NCBI GenBank assembly: GCA_963823075.1
Contig: CAWGKE010000007.1
Coordinates: 124,001 to 188,000 of the forward strand
From: UBA4732 sp963823075
Lineage (GTDB): Bacteria; Planctomycetota; Planctomycetia; Gemmatales; Gemmataceae
DNA length: 64,000 nucleotides
Direction of reading: 5' to 3'
The notes below the pieces were generated by a model. The model saw only the letters and a list, made by a program, of their open reading frames with translations. It made no database searches and was not told the origin of the DNA. A program made the translations under genes and the position numbers. Positions 46,230-54,020 of this stretch are shown here, piece after piece. How positions within the stretch are numbered: the stretch's first letter is position 1; every line of letters starts with the position of its first letter.

Positions 46230-46707
46230 CCGCGGCCGGCTCGACGCGCACCGGGTCGCCGACGCGGATCACGCCGCCGGCCGTCACCGTCGCCATGACG
46301 CCGAGCCGGTTCAGCGTCCCCTTGAGCGGCCGGCCCTGCACCTCCTGAAGACGCAAGCAGCCGGTGCGCTGGGTTGCCACTTCCAGACACGCCGTCGCGC
46401 CGAGATGGATGCAGTCGCCCGCCTTCAACGATGGCACGTCAATGCCGCGCACGACGAGCTGTTCGCCCATTTCGCCGGGGCCGGTGCGGAAGCCGACCAC
46501 CCCCAGCGCTTCCAGGTTCTCGGCGGAGGTGAGATTCACGTGCCGGTCTTCGCGGCCCGCCTTGCGGTCGCCGTCGATGCCGTGACCGGCGCGCAGCACC
46601 GCCTCCATCAGCGGGACGCGGGCGTAGTGGTCGGGCGGACGGGATTCGACCCCTTCGGGTTTGTAAGCGACGGCGACGAGGACGGCGGCAGTGAGTTGAT
46701 TGGGCAT
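46210..46707 (-). CDS. MOSC-domain protein
   Basis: This 165-residue protein is a stand-alone MOSC domain, the fold that in molybdenum cofactor sulfurases and YiiM/YuaD proteins binds Moco or detoxifies N-hydroxylated bases. VLRAGHGIDGDRKAGREDRH is the family start, followed by VNLTSAENLEALG, GPGEMGEQLVVRGIDVPSLK and CLRLQEVQGRPLKGTLNRLG. The usual conserved Cys is the one in TGCLRL. It is convergent with the DUF1501 gene and overlaps it by 20 bases. Confidence 0.82.
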   Translation of the reverse strand: MPNQLTAAVLVAVAYKPEGVESRPPDHYARVPLMEAVLRAGHGIDGDRKAGREDRHVNLTSAENLEALGVVGFRTGPGEMGEQLVVRGIDVPSLKAGDCIHLGATACLEVATQRTGCLRLQEVQGRPLKGTLNRLGVMATVTAGGVIRVGDPVRVEPAAVTPARH

Positions 46708-46763
46708 TTGGGATCACCTTTGAAGTGGATGGCGAGGGTCCGGCGGGGTCCCAGGGACGAGGG

Positions 46764-47468
46764 CTATCGTGCCGATGCGTCCGCACTTCGTGCCGGCGTC
46801 TTGTTCGCCAACCCATTTTTCTCCAGACGTTCTTCGGCCCAGTGTCTGTCAATGCCTTCGACGAATTCAGCCCGGACTATTTTGGCCCGCTGTTCCAGCC
46901 AGTCACCCTGGTCGCGGCGCAGGTAAATGCCTTCCATCGGTCCCTCCCCGAATCGAGAGGTTCCGATGAGAGCAAGGAGTTGTTCTATCGACAAGCGCTG
47001 TTTGGCCAGACAGGGCACCGCGGCCAAGGCGAGATCGCTCAGCCAGCGATCGCGGCGGTCGCTAGACCAAAAGCGTCTTGCGGCGCGTTCGTAGATGTCG
47101 AAACCCAAAAACCAGTCCGGTAGCCGCCTATAGGGCACGCTATGAACTGCGAAGCACCACTCGCCGAATACCATCAGACCCGGCCGCAAGGCTTCCGTGA
47201 GAGCGGAGCGGCGGGTTTCGATCCACGGCCACAGCGGTTGAAACTGCGGATGGGCGCCCCGGCCCAAATAGTTGCCTCGGCTCTGCACTCGCAGCGCGCC
47301 GCTTTGATCCACAGAGAAACCGATGTTTGTCCCATCCACTTTCTCCTCGACAATGACATCGCCATCGAGAAAATCGCGAGCTTCCCGGGGCGAGAACACC
47401 TTGTCGTCTCGGCACGGCGTGCTCGCCAACCAGAGTAGGTGTGGTGTGTGGGGGAACTTGAAGAACAT
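46764..47468 (-). CDS. T4 Rnl2-like RNA ligase
   Basis: This 234-residue protein has the nucleotidyltransferase motifs of RNA ligases in order. Motif I is VEEKVDGTNIGFS, in which Lys takes AMP. Then come VQSRGNYLG, motif III as MVFGEWCFAVHSV with FLGFDIYE, motif IV as GPMEGIYLRR, and motif V as RAKIVRAEF. It lacks a large C-terminal domain, so it is a minimal ligase. The ATG at 47468 follows AGGAGG at eight bases; a longer upstream frame is rejected. It is the last of three same-strand genes, 26 bases after the PIN gene. It seals RNA nicks or breaks; its partner genes suggest the target is RNA cut by the PIN protein (inference). Confidence 0.88.
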   Translation of the reverse strand: MFFKFPHTPHLLWLASTPCRDDKVFSPREARDFLDGDVIVEEKVDGTNIGFSVDQSGALRVQSRGNYLGRGAHPQFQPLWPWIETRRSALTEALRPGLMVFGEWCFAVHSVPYRRLPDWFLGFDIYERAARRFWSSDRRDRWLSDLALAAVPCLAKQRLSIEQLLALIGTSRFGEGPMEGIYLRRDQGDWLEQRAKIVRAEFVEGIDRHWAEERLEKNGLANKTPARSADASAR

Positions 47469-47494
47469 TCGGCTTGCCTCCTTCTCCCGCTGGG

Positions 47495-47983
47495 CTACCT
47501 GTCCTCGCACAACCCTTCTATGAGGTGCGTCACAACGATCCCGTGATGCTCGAGAGCTTCCTGCCAGTCGCACCAGTCGGTATCGACCGCGTTTACAATC
47601 GTACTTTGGCCTCCCGCCGAAAGGGCTGCGGCGACGAACTTCCGGTCGCTCCGGTCATGCACGATCTCCTCAAGGGTGGCAGGTAGGCAAGCGTGACCAT
47701 TACCGTCGTATGGGATGTCAACGAAGCGTGCGAATTGCAGCTTCTCCATCACAACCATCAAGCCGATGTCCTGCCCGGTCATCTTGTTGTGGTATTCCTC
47801 CCAAATCTTGAAGGGCTGATCGATCACCACCTGGCGCTGGCTGTCCGTCCGAAACGCCATCAGCCAGTCCAGCACGAACTGCTGCTGTTGAGGAGTCGCC
47901 TGGGTGCAGTCGGCGAACGGCGAATTGGGATCCCGTGCGCTGGCGACCAGTAGAACATTGGTGTCGATGATATGATCGCCCAC
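47495..47983 (-). CDS. PIN-domain protein, predicted ribonuclease
   Basis: This 162-residue protein has the PIN fold's acidic residues in order: HIIDTNVLLVAS near the N-terminus, EEIVHDRSDRKFVAAAL in the middle and NAVDTDWCDWQEAL near the end. PIN domains are Mg-dependent single-strand RNases, common as VapC toxins and rRNA or tRNA cutters. No VapB-type antitoxin is next to it. Instead it follows the ATPase gene by three bases and precedes the RNA ligase by 26 bases. It is longer than typical VapC, with an inserted segment (FKIWEEYHNKMTGQDIGLMV). Confidence 0.85.
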   Translation of the reverse strand: MGDHIIDTNVLLVASARDPNSPFADCTQATPQQQQFVLDWLMAFRTDSQRQVVIDQPFKIWEEYHNKMTGQDIGLMVVMEKLQFARFVDIPYDGNGHACLPATLEEIVHDRSDRKFVAAALSAGGQSTIVNAVDTDWCDWQEALEHHGIVVTHLIEGLCEDR

Positions 47984-47986
47984 GCC

Positions 47987-49333
47987 TCAGCTCCCTTGCT
48001 GCTTCGCCTTGCGTTGGATCATTCGCCTGGTCTGCCGTTCCACTTCCCCGATCGCGTCCCCAAAGAATTTCTCCGGCCAGTTGTTGATGCGACCGTATTC
48101 GTCCACTACAAGCCGCTGCAACTCAGCGCTCTCTTCGCCCCTTTTCACGAAGTACAGCCTACAGTCGTCGGGTGAAACATCCTCATCGGCGATCAGAGAC
48201 TGTAGCCTGCGAAGGAGATGCTCAGAGTGAGTCTCCACGAGAAACTGCACGCGCCGGCAGCGCGATACTTCCACGAAGAGGTCGGCCAGCGCTGTCTGGG
48301 CGAGGGGATGCAGGTGGATCTCGGGCTGCTCCAGGATTACGGTCGATCCTTCCGGCACGAAGTACGCCAGCGTCACGACCGGCAGCACCTGAGACACGCC
48401 GAATCCCACATCAACCAGATTCGCCTTGATATTCTCCTGGTAAACGATGACCTCGTTATGAACCCCCGAGCCCTGTTGCTCCAGCGTCAGACCATCTGCC
48501 ACTCCCATAATCCCGAGCCAATGGGACACCTGTTGTACGAGGCTCGGGGGCCGCGCAGAGGCGGGCGACGACGAGATTAGTGGAAACCGTTCCCGTTCAT
48601 TGGCACTGGCCAGAAGTGCCTGGATGGCAAACTCCCCCTTGCTGCCGAGGTCGCCGGGTCTTTGCCGATTCCAGGGGTAGAACCTTTGCGGTCGTTCTCG
48701 CAGTGGGCCCAGATAGACGATTCCTCTCAGCGCCTCATCCATTTGCAGGGCGAGATCCTGGACCTTAGCCCCTTCGAGTCCGAGGGCGGCCACCGCTGGG
48801 GCCGGGAAAGCAACGGACCTCTCCGGCGCGTACCGCTTACCGATGAGGGGACTCGACTGTCCAATCGGTTCGGAGTCCGTGGAACCGGCTCCGGTCAGGA
48901 AATAGGCTCCCTTCTCCTGCAATTCGGCCGTGAAGATCTGGCCCGCCGTGGCGTATTTCAATGACTTGAGTACGGGGACACCCCCTTGCTCCTGGCAAAA
49001 CGAGACATCGTAGTCAAATTCAACGGGTTTCTGGCCTTGTTCCGGCGAGACGCCCGTAAAATGCAGGCCGAAAGCCAGTTCTCGACGGACGTCATGCCCG
49101 GAAACGATGTCACTGAATCCGCCAAGATGCAGTAGGTCCCCGGATTGTCCGCCCAAATTAAGGTGCTGGTGCCGGTCGGGCGATGCCGCAGTCTGCTTGA
49201 GCAGGAGGAGCATTTGGAGCAGGCTTGTTTTGCCTGCGGAGTTCGTCCCCAGAAAAAGGCTGAGGGGGGCGAGTTCCACCCGGTGTTCATCCTGCCAAGC
49301 CTTGAAATTCTTGACCCGGATCTGTGTGAACAT
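47987..49333 (-). CDS. OLD-like AAA ATPase with DUF3696-type C-terminus
   Basis: This 448-residue protein is an ABC/SMC-like ATPase of the AAA_15/AAA_21 group. It starts TQIRVKNFKAWQDEHRVELA; Walker A is LFLGTNSAGKTSLLQ, the signature-like segment is VDVGFGVSQVLPVVTL, Walker B is VILEQPEIHLHPLAQ and the H-loop is VETHSEHLLRRLQ. The end (RLVVDEYGRINNWPEKFFGD) fits DUF3696. No TOPRIM nuclease domain follows, unlike true OLD proteins; the adjacent PIN gene may supply the nuclease. I chose ATG at 49333, preceded by GGGGATACG. It heads the ATPase-PIN-ligase cassette. Similar ATPases act as triggers in several defence systems. Confidence 0.87.
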   Translation of the reverse strand: MFTQIRVKNFKAWQDEHRVELAPLSLFLGTNSAGKTSLLQMLLLLKQTAASPDRHQHLNLGGQSGDLLHLGGFSDIVSGHDVRRELAFGLHFTGVSPEQGQKPVEFDYDVSFCQEQGGVPVLKSLKYATAGQIFTAELQEKGAYFLTGAGSTDSEPIGQSSPLIGKRYAPERSVAFPAPAVAALGLEGAKVQDLALQMDEALRGIVYLGPLRERPQRFYPWNRQRPGDLGSKGEFAIQALLASANERERFPLISSSPASARPPSLVQQVSHWLGIMGVADGLTLEQQGSGVHNEVIVYQENIKANLVDVGFGVSQVLPVVTLAYFVPEGSTVILEQPEIHLHPLAQTALADLFVEVSRCRRVQFLVETHSEHLLRRLQSLIADEDVSPDDCRLYFVKRGEESAELQRLVVDEYGRINNWPEKFFGDAIGEVERQTRRMIQRKAKQQGS

Positions 49334-49523
49334 CGTATCCCCTATCTTCTGCGGGAAGCCGGCGGCTGTCGGCGAAACAGGTGCAGCAATAGAACCCACC
49401 GTAGATTGTAGAGAAGAGGTGTGGTCGGCGGCAGGGCTTTTCTTGTTCGCACCCAATCGCCCCGGCGCGTACAATCACCAACCGACGCCTTCCCTCCCGC
49501 CCTTCGTCCGGAGGCCGCGCCGC

Positions 49524-49694
49524 ATGACTGCCCGATGGCTCCGCCGCCCGCTCATCCTCACCTTCGCCATCGTCGCCGGTCTCACGGCGTCCGCCGCCCC
49601 ACCCGACAAGGGCGCCGCCGTCAACCACGACGGCCGCACCCTGCCGCCCCTGCCGAAGATCACGGCCGCGAACGAGAGGCCGCGCGCCCGCTGA
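49524..49694 (+). pseudogene. Short secreted-protein fragment, probably a truncated gene
   Basis: The frame starts after GGAGG and reads a clear signal peptide (RPLILTFAIVAGLTASAAPP), then HDGRTLPPLPKITAANERPR and stops after 56 residues. The mature part is too short for a known domain and looks like the 5' end of a longer secreted protein. It lies between the ATPase gene and the end of a convergent kinase gene, so it may mark a deletion or insertion boundary. Confidence 0.4.
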
Positions 49695-49726
49695 TTCCCG
49701 GGTGCCCCGCGGCTTGCATGGGTTCC

Positions 49727-51097
49727 TTACAGCAGCCCCCGCGCCTCCTCCTGACACGCCTTCGCCAACTCCGCCAGGTCCAGCCCGCGATAGCATCTAT
49801 ACAGATCCGACAACGCGGCCGCATAATCCGCCCGCGCCAGCAGCGGTTGTTGCCGCTGGGCGTCGCGCAGCTGTTCCAAGCACTCCCGCGCCGCCACCAA
49901 GTCGCCGCGGCTGAGGAACGCCTGCCCCAGCGTCCGCAGCGTCCGGGCGCCTCTTCCATCCAGCACGGCCCACTCCGCGGGGCGGTGAACGTCCAGCCGG
50001 TCGATTACCTCGTCGTACTTCTTGCTGGCCATCAGGCGCCGCGCCTCTCGGAACAGCCGATCCGCCGCCTCGTCGGCTGGCGCCTCGTCGGCGGAAGCCG
50101 TATCAGCCGGCTCACGCGAACCCCCACCCAACCCTCCCCCGAGGCTGGGGGAGGGTTGGGTGGGGGACGGCGGAGGCGGCTCGCCGCCCGCCTCGCAAGC
50201 CTCCACCGCGGCCAGCAGCTGGCCGGCGTCCGGGAGGCGCCGCGCGGGGTCGGTCTCCAGGCAGCGCAGGATGAGGGCGTCCAGCCAGCGGTAGTCATTA
50301 CGGATCTCATTTTGCACTTCCGACGGCGGCGCGAAGCGCAGCGCCCTCTTCAACTCGTAGTGTTCGTCGCGGTGATCCTTCTGGTCGTCGGTGGACCAGG
50401 GGGCCGTGAGGTGCGGGCCGCCGCCGGTGAACAGCTCGTACATCATCAGACCCAGACTGTATACGTCCGAGGCGGGCGTGGAGCGGCCGAGTACTGTCTC
50501 CGGCGCCATGTAGGTGAAGGTGCCCAGCGCACCGGGGGCGAAGCCCAGCCGGCGGTCGGCGTAGGAGGCCAGGCCGAAGTCCACGACGCGCACCACGCCG
50601 CGGCGGTCCACGAGGATGTTGTCGGATTTGAGGTCGCGGTGGACCGCTCCCTGACCGTGGACCAGCGCCATGGCCCGGCAGATCTGCTTGACGCAGCGCA
50701 GGCCGATGCCCACGCTGACGCGACCGGCCGCGCGCATGTGGGCCAGCAGCGGCGCCCCCTCGACGTACTCCATGGCGATGTAGGCGCGGTCCTCGTGTTC
50801 GGGCAAGAGGCCCATGTCGAAGATTTGCACGAGGTGGCGCCGGCCGTCGTGGTCGCCGGACGCGAGGATGCGAGCCAGCATGATGGCGTCGCCGAACAGG
50901 TGCGGCGCCGTCTCCTGGCTGAGGCCGGTCTGGCGCGACACCTTGACGGCGACGGGCCGCACGAACTGGCCGCAGAAATACTGCTCGGCGCGAAAGACGG
51001 CGCCGAAGGCGCCGCCGGCCCGCACCTCCACCAGCTTGTATTTGCCGGCGAGGGTCTGGCCGAGCAGGCGTTGCTCGAATGGCGGCGTGCGTTCCAC
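49727..51097 (-). CDS. Serine/threonine protein kinase with C-terminal helical repeats
   Basis: This 456-residue protein has a Hanks-type kinase domain: ATP loop LVEVRAGGAFGAVFRA, VAVKVS with the catalytic Lys, catalytic loop AVHRDLKSDNILVD, activation segment VVDFGLASYA and TFTYMAPETVLG. The glycine loop is slightly degenerate (RAGGAFG). After the kinase is a Pro/Gly-rich linker coded by an inserted palindrome (50121-50166), then TPR-like helices (TLRTLGQAFLSRGDLVAARE). No membrane segment is seen. I chose GTG at 51097; the frame upstream of it overlaps the histidine kinase end. Confidence 0.83.
   Translation of the reverse strand: MERTPPFEQRLLGQTLAGKYKLVEVRAGGAFGAVFRAEQYFCGQFVRPVAVKVSRQTGLSQETAPHLFGDAIMLARILASGDHDGRRHLVQIFDMGLLPEHEDRAYIAMEYVEGAPLLAHMRAAGRVSVGIGLRCVKQICRAMALVHGQGAVHRDLKSDNILVDRRGVVRVVDFGLASYADRRLGFAPGALGTFTYMAPETVLGRSTPASDVYSLGLMMYELFTGGGPHLTAPWSTDDQKDHRDEHYELKRALRFAPPSEVQNEIRNDYRWLDALILRCLETDPARRLPDAGQLLAAVEACEAGGEPPPPSPTQPSPSLGGGLGGGSREPADTASADEAPADEAADRLFREARRLMASKKYDEVIDRLDVHRPAEWAVLDGRGARTLRTLGQAFLSRGDLVAARECLEQLRDAQRQQPLLARADYAAALSDLYRCYRGLDLAELAKACQEEARGLL
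50121..50166. repeat. Perfect palindrome inside the kinase gene (family E)
   Basis: Twenty-base arms at 50121-50140 and 50147-50166 are exact reverse complements with a six-base loop, built of CCCCCACCCAACCCTCCCCC and its complement. It lies in frame in the linker and encodes a Pro/Gly-rich segment. A related imperfect copy lies at about 53465-53510 in the start of another gene. Confidence 0.85.
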
Positions 51098-51162
51098 GAT
51101 GCGCCTCGGCGCGGGGACAGGGGAAGCCCAACGCCATTGTACGCCGGCCCGACAACGAGGGA

Positions 51163-52302
51163 CTACAGCGCCCCGATTTCGGCCTCGCGCGCGGCGTCGG
51201 TGAGCGCCAGGTACACGTCGAAGCACGTCCCTTCGCCGACGGTGCTGACGCACTCGATCCAGCCGTGGTGCTGCTCCACGATCTGCTGAACGATGGTCAG
51301 TCCCAGACCGTTGCCGCGGCCCGGCGGTTTGGTCGTGAAGGCCGGCTCGAACAGCCGCGCCCGCACGGTCGGCGGCATGCCCTCGCCGGTGTCCGCCACG
51401 CGCAGGCGGACGAACGCGCCGGCCCGGCGGAGCGGGTGCAGGTGGACGCGATCCGCGTCCAAGACCTCCACCGCCGTCTCCACCCACAACCGGCCGCCGC
51501 GCGGCATGGCGTCCCGTGCATTCAAACACAAGTTGAGCAACAGCTGGGTGATCTGCGTGGCGACCGCGTCCAGGGGCGGCAGGGACGGCAGGAGGTGGAC
51601 AAGGATCTGGATGCGCGGGTCGATGGTCCGCCGCAGCAGGGAGGTGATCTGTTCGACGACAGCGTTCAAATCGACCGGCTGCGGTTCGCGCGGCTCCTTG
51701 CGCAGGAAGGCCAGCAGGTTCTGGCTCAGAGCGGCCGCCTGGGCGGCCGCCTTTTCGACGGCCGCCAGCAGTTCCTGATGCGGGCCTTCCGCCGGAACCT
51801 CGTTGCGCAGCAGCTCCAGGTGGCCGAGGACCGCCGTCAGCAAGTTGTTGAAGTCGTGCGCGACGCCGCCGGCCAGCCGGCCGACGAGTTCCATCTTCGC
51901 CGACCGGCGGCGGGCGTCATCTCGGGCATCCTCGTCCGTCACGTCGCGGAAGACGCCAAGGACGCCGCAAACGGCGCCGTGGTCGTCGCGCACCGCCGTG
52001 CGCAGCGTATACACCGTGCGCGTCCCGCCGTCGCGCGGCCGCAGTTCCTCGCGCTCGACCCGCTCGCCGTTCAGGGCCAGCCGATGGCCGGGCGCCTCGG
52101 TTTCCGAGAAAAACGAGGGCCAAAGGTCGGATCCGGTGCGGCCGAGAACCTCGTCCTCCGGCAGGCCCACCCAGCGCGCGAAACCGCGATTGACCGCCAG
52201 GTAGCGCCCCTGCCGGTCGGTAAGGAAAACGCAGTCGTCCGTGGCGTCGGCCAAGGCACGGAATGCCGCTTCTCCGATCCCCATGGTCGTGGGGCCCTCC
52301 AC
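51163..52302 (-). CDS. PAS-domain sensor histidine kinase, NtrB-like
   Basis: This 379-residue soluble kinase has one PAS domain (ALADATDDCVFLTDRQGRYL, AVNRGFARWVGLPEDEVLG). The HisKA motif GRLAGGVAHDFNNLLTAVLG carries the His-Asp-Phe-Asn of the HPK4/NtrB type. The ATPase domain has LNLCLNARDAMPRGG, DTGEGMPPTVRARLFEPAFT and RGNGLGLTIVQQIVEQHHG. No receiver domain is attached and no response regulator is adjacent. A second ATG six codons in (52284) is a possible start. It lies between two kinase-related genes on the same strand. Confidence 0.9.
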   Translation of the reverse strand: MEGPTTMGIGEAAFRALADATDDCVFLTDRQGRYLAVNRGFARWVGLPEDEVLGRTGSDLWPSFFSETEAPGHRLALNGERVEREELRPRDGGTRTVYTLRTAVRDDHGAVCGVLGVFRDVTDEDARDDARRRSAKMELVGRLAGGVAHDFNNLLTAVLGHLELLRNEVPAEGPHQELLAAVEKAAAQAAALSQNLLAFLRKEPREPQPVDLNAVVEQITSLLRRTIDPRIQILVHLLPSLPPLDAVATQITQLLLNLCLNARDAMPRGGRLWVETAVEVLDADRVHLHPLRRAGAFVRLRVADTGEGMPPTVRARLFEPAFTTKPPGRGNGLGLTIVQQIVEQHHGWIECVSTVGEGTCFDVYLALTDAAREAEIGAL

Positions 52303-52473
52303 CGCGGTGATCCCATTCGGCGTCGTCTCATCCCTCCCGATCCGGGCGGGACCGCATCGGGGGGTTCACAAGACGGCGTGGACGGCGGCGTCCTGCCGCC
52401 CACCTCTGGCGCCTTGCGCGTGGTGTGAGAGAACACGCAGCGTTCCCTTTCACGCACCACGCACCACGATCTT

Positions 52474-52794
52474 TCACACGCCGACCACCGTGTCGATGGC
52501 CAGCGCGGGGCGGGCGGGCGGGCGACGCAGCAGCGTCGCGCACAACAGCCGGGCCAGCGGCGGCGCGGCGCGGTCGGGGTCGAGCGACCCAGTGCGGTCC
52601 TGGCCATCCTCCAACTGCGGCAGGGTCCTGCGGACCCACTGGACCAGCTGGGGCAGGCCGGCGCCCGTGCGCAGGACGCGCCGCACGATCGGGACCAGGC
52701 TGGCTTCCAGCTTCTCGCGGACCTGATGCGGCGGGGCGTCGCCGCAGCGCATGCGGTCGGCGAAGGCTTGCAGGGCGTTATGCGGAAAACTCAT
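52474..52794 (-). CDS. Unknown 106-residue protein
   Basis: I do not recognise this protein. It starts MSFPHNALQAFADRMRCGDA and is mostly helical, with PIVRRVLRTGAGLPQLVQWV and a C-terminal LLCATLLRRPPARPALAIDT. There is no signal peptide. It lies 59 bases past the small surface protein gene and 171 bases before the histidine kinase, all on the minus strand. Confidence 0.5.
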   Translation of the reverse strand: MSFPHNALQAFADRMRCGDAPPHQVREKLEASLVPIVRRVLRTGAGLPQLVQWVRRTLPQLEDGQDRTGSLDPDRAAPPLARLLCATLLRRPPARPALAIDTVVGV

Positions 52795-52853
52795 GACTGC
52801 CATCTCTTTCAGGTTGGACGCTTCGCCCGCCGAGGCAGGGGAGCGTGGGGGAT

Positions 52854-53534
52854 TCATGGATTCAATTGGTTCCCCGACGAGTAGGACTGGGTTATCCAGT
52901 AGGACGCCTCGTTGGATTGCACTCCCCAGGCGTCGGTCGCCTGGGCATAGGCGTCCCCCTCGTCGTCCGTTTTGCCGTCCAGCTGGACGGTCAAGCTGAA
53001 TTCGCCGTTGGCGTCCACCGTGGCCGATTGTCCCTCCAGGTCCTTGAGTCCACCGAAGTTCACCACCTCGCCCTGGTAGCCCCCCTGGACGTGGCCCGAG
53101 AAGGTGAAGATGTTGCTCGTTCCCGTGATGGCCCCGAAGTCGTCGATCACCGTGCCGGGGTCCGTCACCGCGACCTGGGCGATGTTGGACTGGCCGTCCG
53201 ACGTGGCGGCGTAGGCGGCGCCTTGCCCCGACGCGGTCAGGGTCGCAGTGAAATTCCCGTTGGCGTCGGTCGTCGCCGTCCCCCCCACCACCCCACTCAG
53301 AAGCACGGTGAGGCCGCCCGGGGAGGACGTGTTCGTCACCTGCCCGGAAAGCGCGACCTGCTTGCTGCCCGCCGTCGGAGGGGTCATCGACAGGGAGATG
53401 GTCGAGGGGCAGTTGCGCGGCTCGAGTTCTTCCAGGTTCGGGCGGAAGGAAGAGGCCTTGGTCCCCCTCCCAACCCTCCCCCGACGCTGGGGGAGGGCAG
53501 GATGGGAGCGCGAACGGGGGGAGAAACCCAGCAT
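52854..53534 (-). CDS. Small planctomycete surface protein with LE-x-LE-x-R leader
   Basis: This 226-residue protein has NLEELEPRNCPSTISLS about 30 residues in, the same leader motif as the giant surface protein. The rest is beta-rich: VALSGQVTNTSSPGGLTVLL, SGVVGGTATTDANGNFTATL, and a second such unit (FTFSGHVQGGYQGEVVNFGG, ATVDANGEFSLTVQLDG). These look like two Ig-like or CNA-B-like units. The N-terminal 30 residues come from an imperfect palindrome (family E), so the true start may be internal. Confidence 0.6.
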   Translation of the reverse strand: MLGFSPRSRSHPALPQRRGRVGRGTKASSFRPNLEELEPRNCPSTISLSMTPPTAGSKQVALSGQVTNTSSPGGLTVLLSGVVGGTATTDANGNFTATLTASGQGAAYAATSDGQSNIAQVAVTDPGTVIDDFGAITGTSNIFTFSGHVQGGYQGEVVNFGGLKDLEGQSATVDANGEFSLTVQLDGKTDDEGDAYAQATDAWGVQSNEASYWITQSYSSGNQLNP

Positions 53535-54020
53535 GTGAAGTCCACCTCATCTGGGGCACCATCGGGGTAAACCGCCTGGGCGCGCCCGACCGCGCGAACC
53601 GGAACTCGCCCCGTTCTGGACGGGGAAACCGGGCCGTGACGGACGGGTGCGGACGCAACTATGCGCCGCCGCGCGGAAACGATGTTTTCTTAAATCGAAA
53701 TTGGGGGCAGTTACTGGACATGAATTTTGGAGATTTTCTCAAGATTTTTTTCGGCGAGGCCGAGAGGGGAGGGCGCCCAATCGGCAGCGAGGCCTCGGCG
53801 TAAGCCGCAAGAAGTGATTGGCTTGGGACTTGTGGCGAAATCGTGTTTCTCCTCTTCCCAAACTCCTGTTTGGGAACGCCCGCCGCGAAACTCCGTTTCG
53901 CGTCCCGCGCGCGGACAAGACGCGAAACAGAGTTTCGCAGTCTCCCGTTCCCAAACAGAGTTTGGGAACGAGGAGCGACGAGGAGCAAGGAGCGAAGCGA
54001 AGTGGTATAGGCTGTTCCCG
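53535..54020. repeat. Intergenic cluster of short palindromes (family D)
   Basis: No gene is seen in these 485 bases. Four short hairpins are packed into 53855-53969: TTCCCAAACTCCTGTTTGGG (53855-53876), GCGAAACTCCGTTTCGC (53885-53901), GCGAAACAGAGTTTCGC (53922-53938) and TTCCCAAACAGAGTTTGGGA (53948-53968). They share an AAAC-x(A/C)T-x-GTTT form, so they are variants of one dispersed motif. The cluster lies past the stop of the large kinase gene. Confidence 0.75.
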
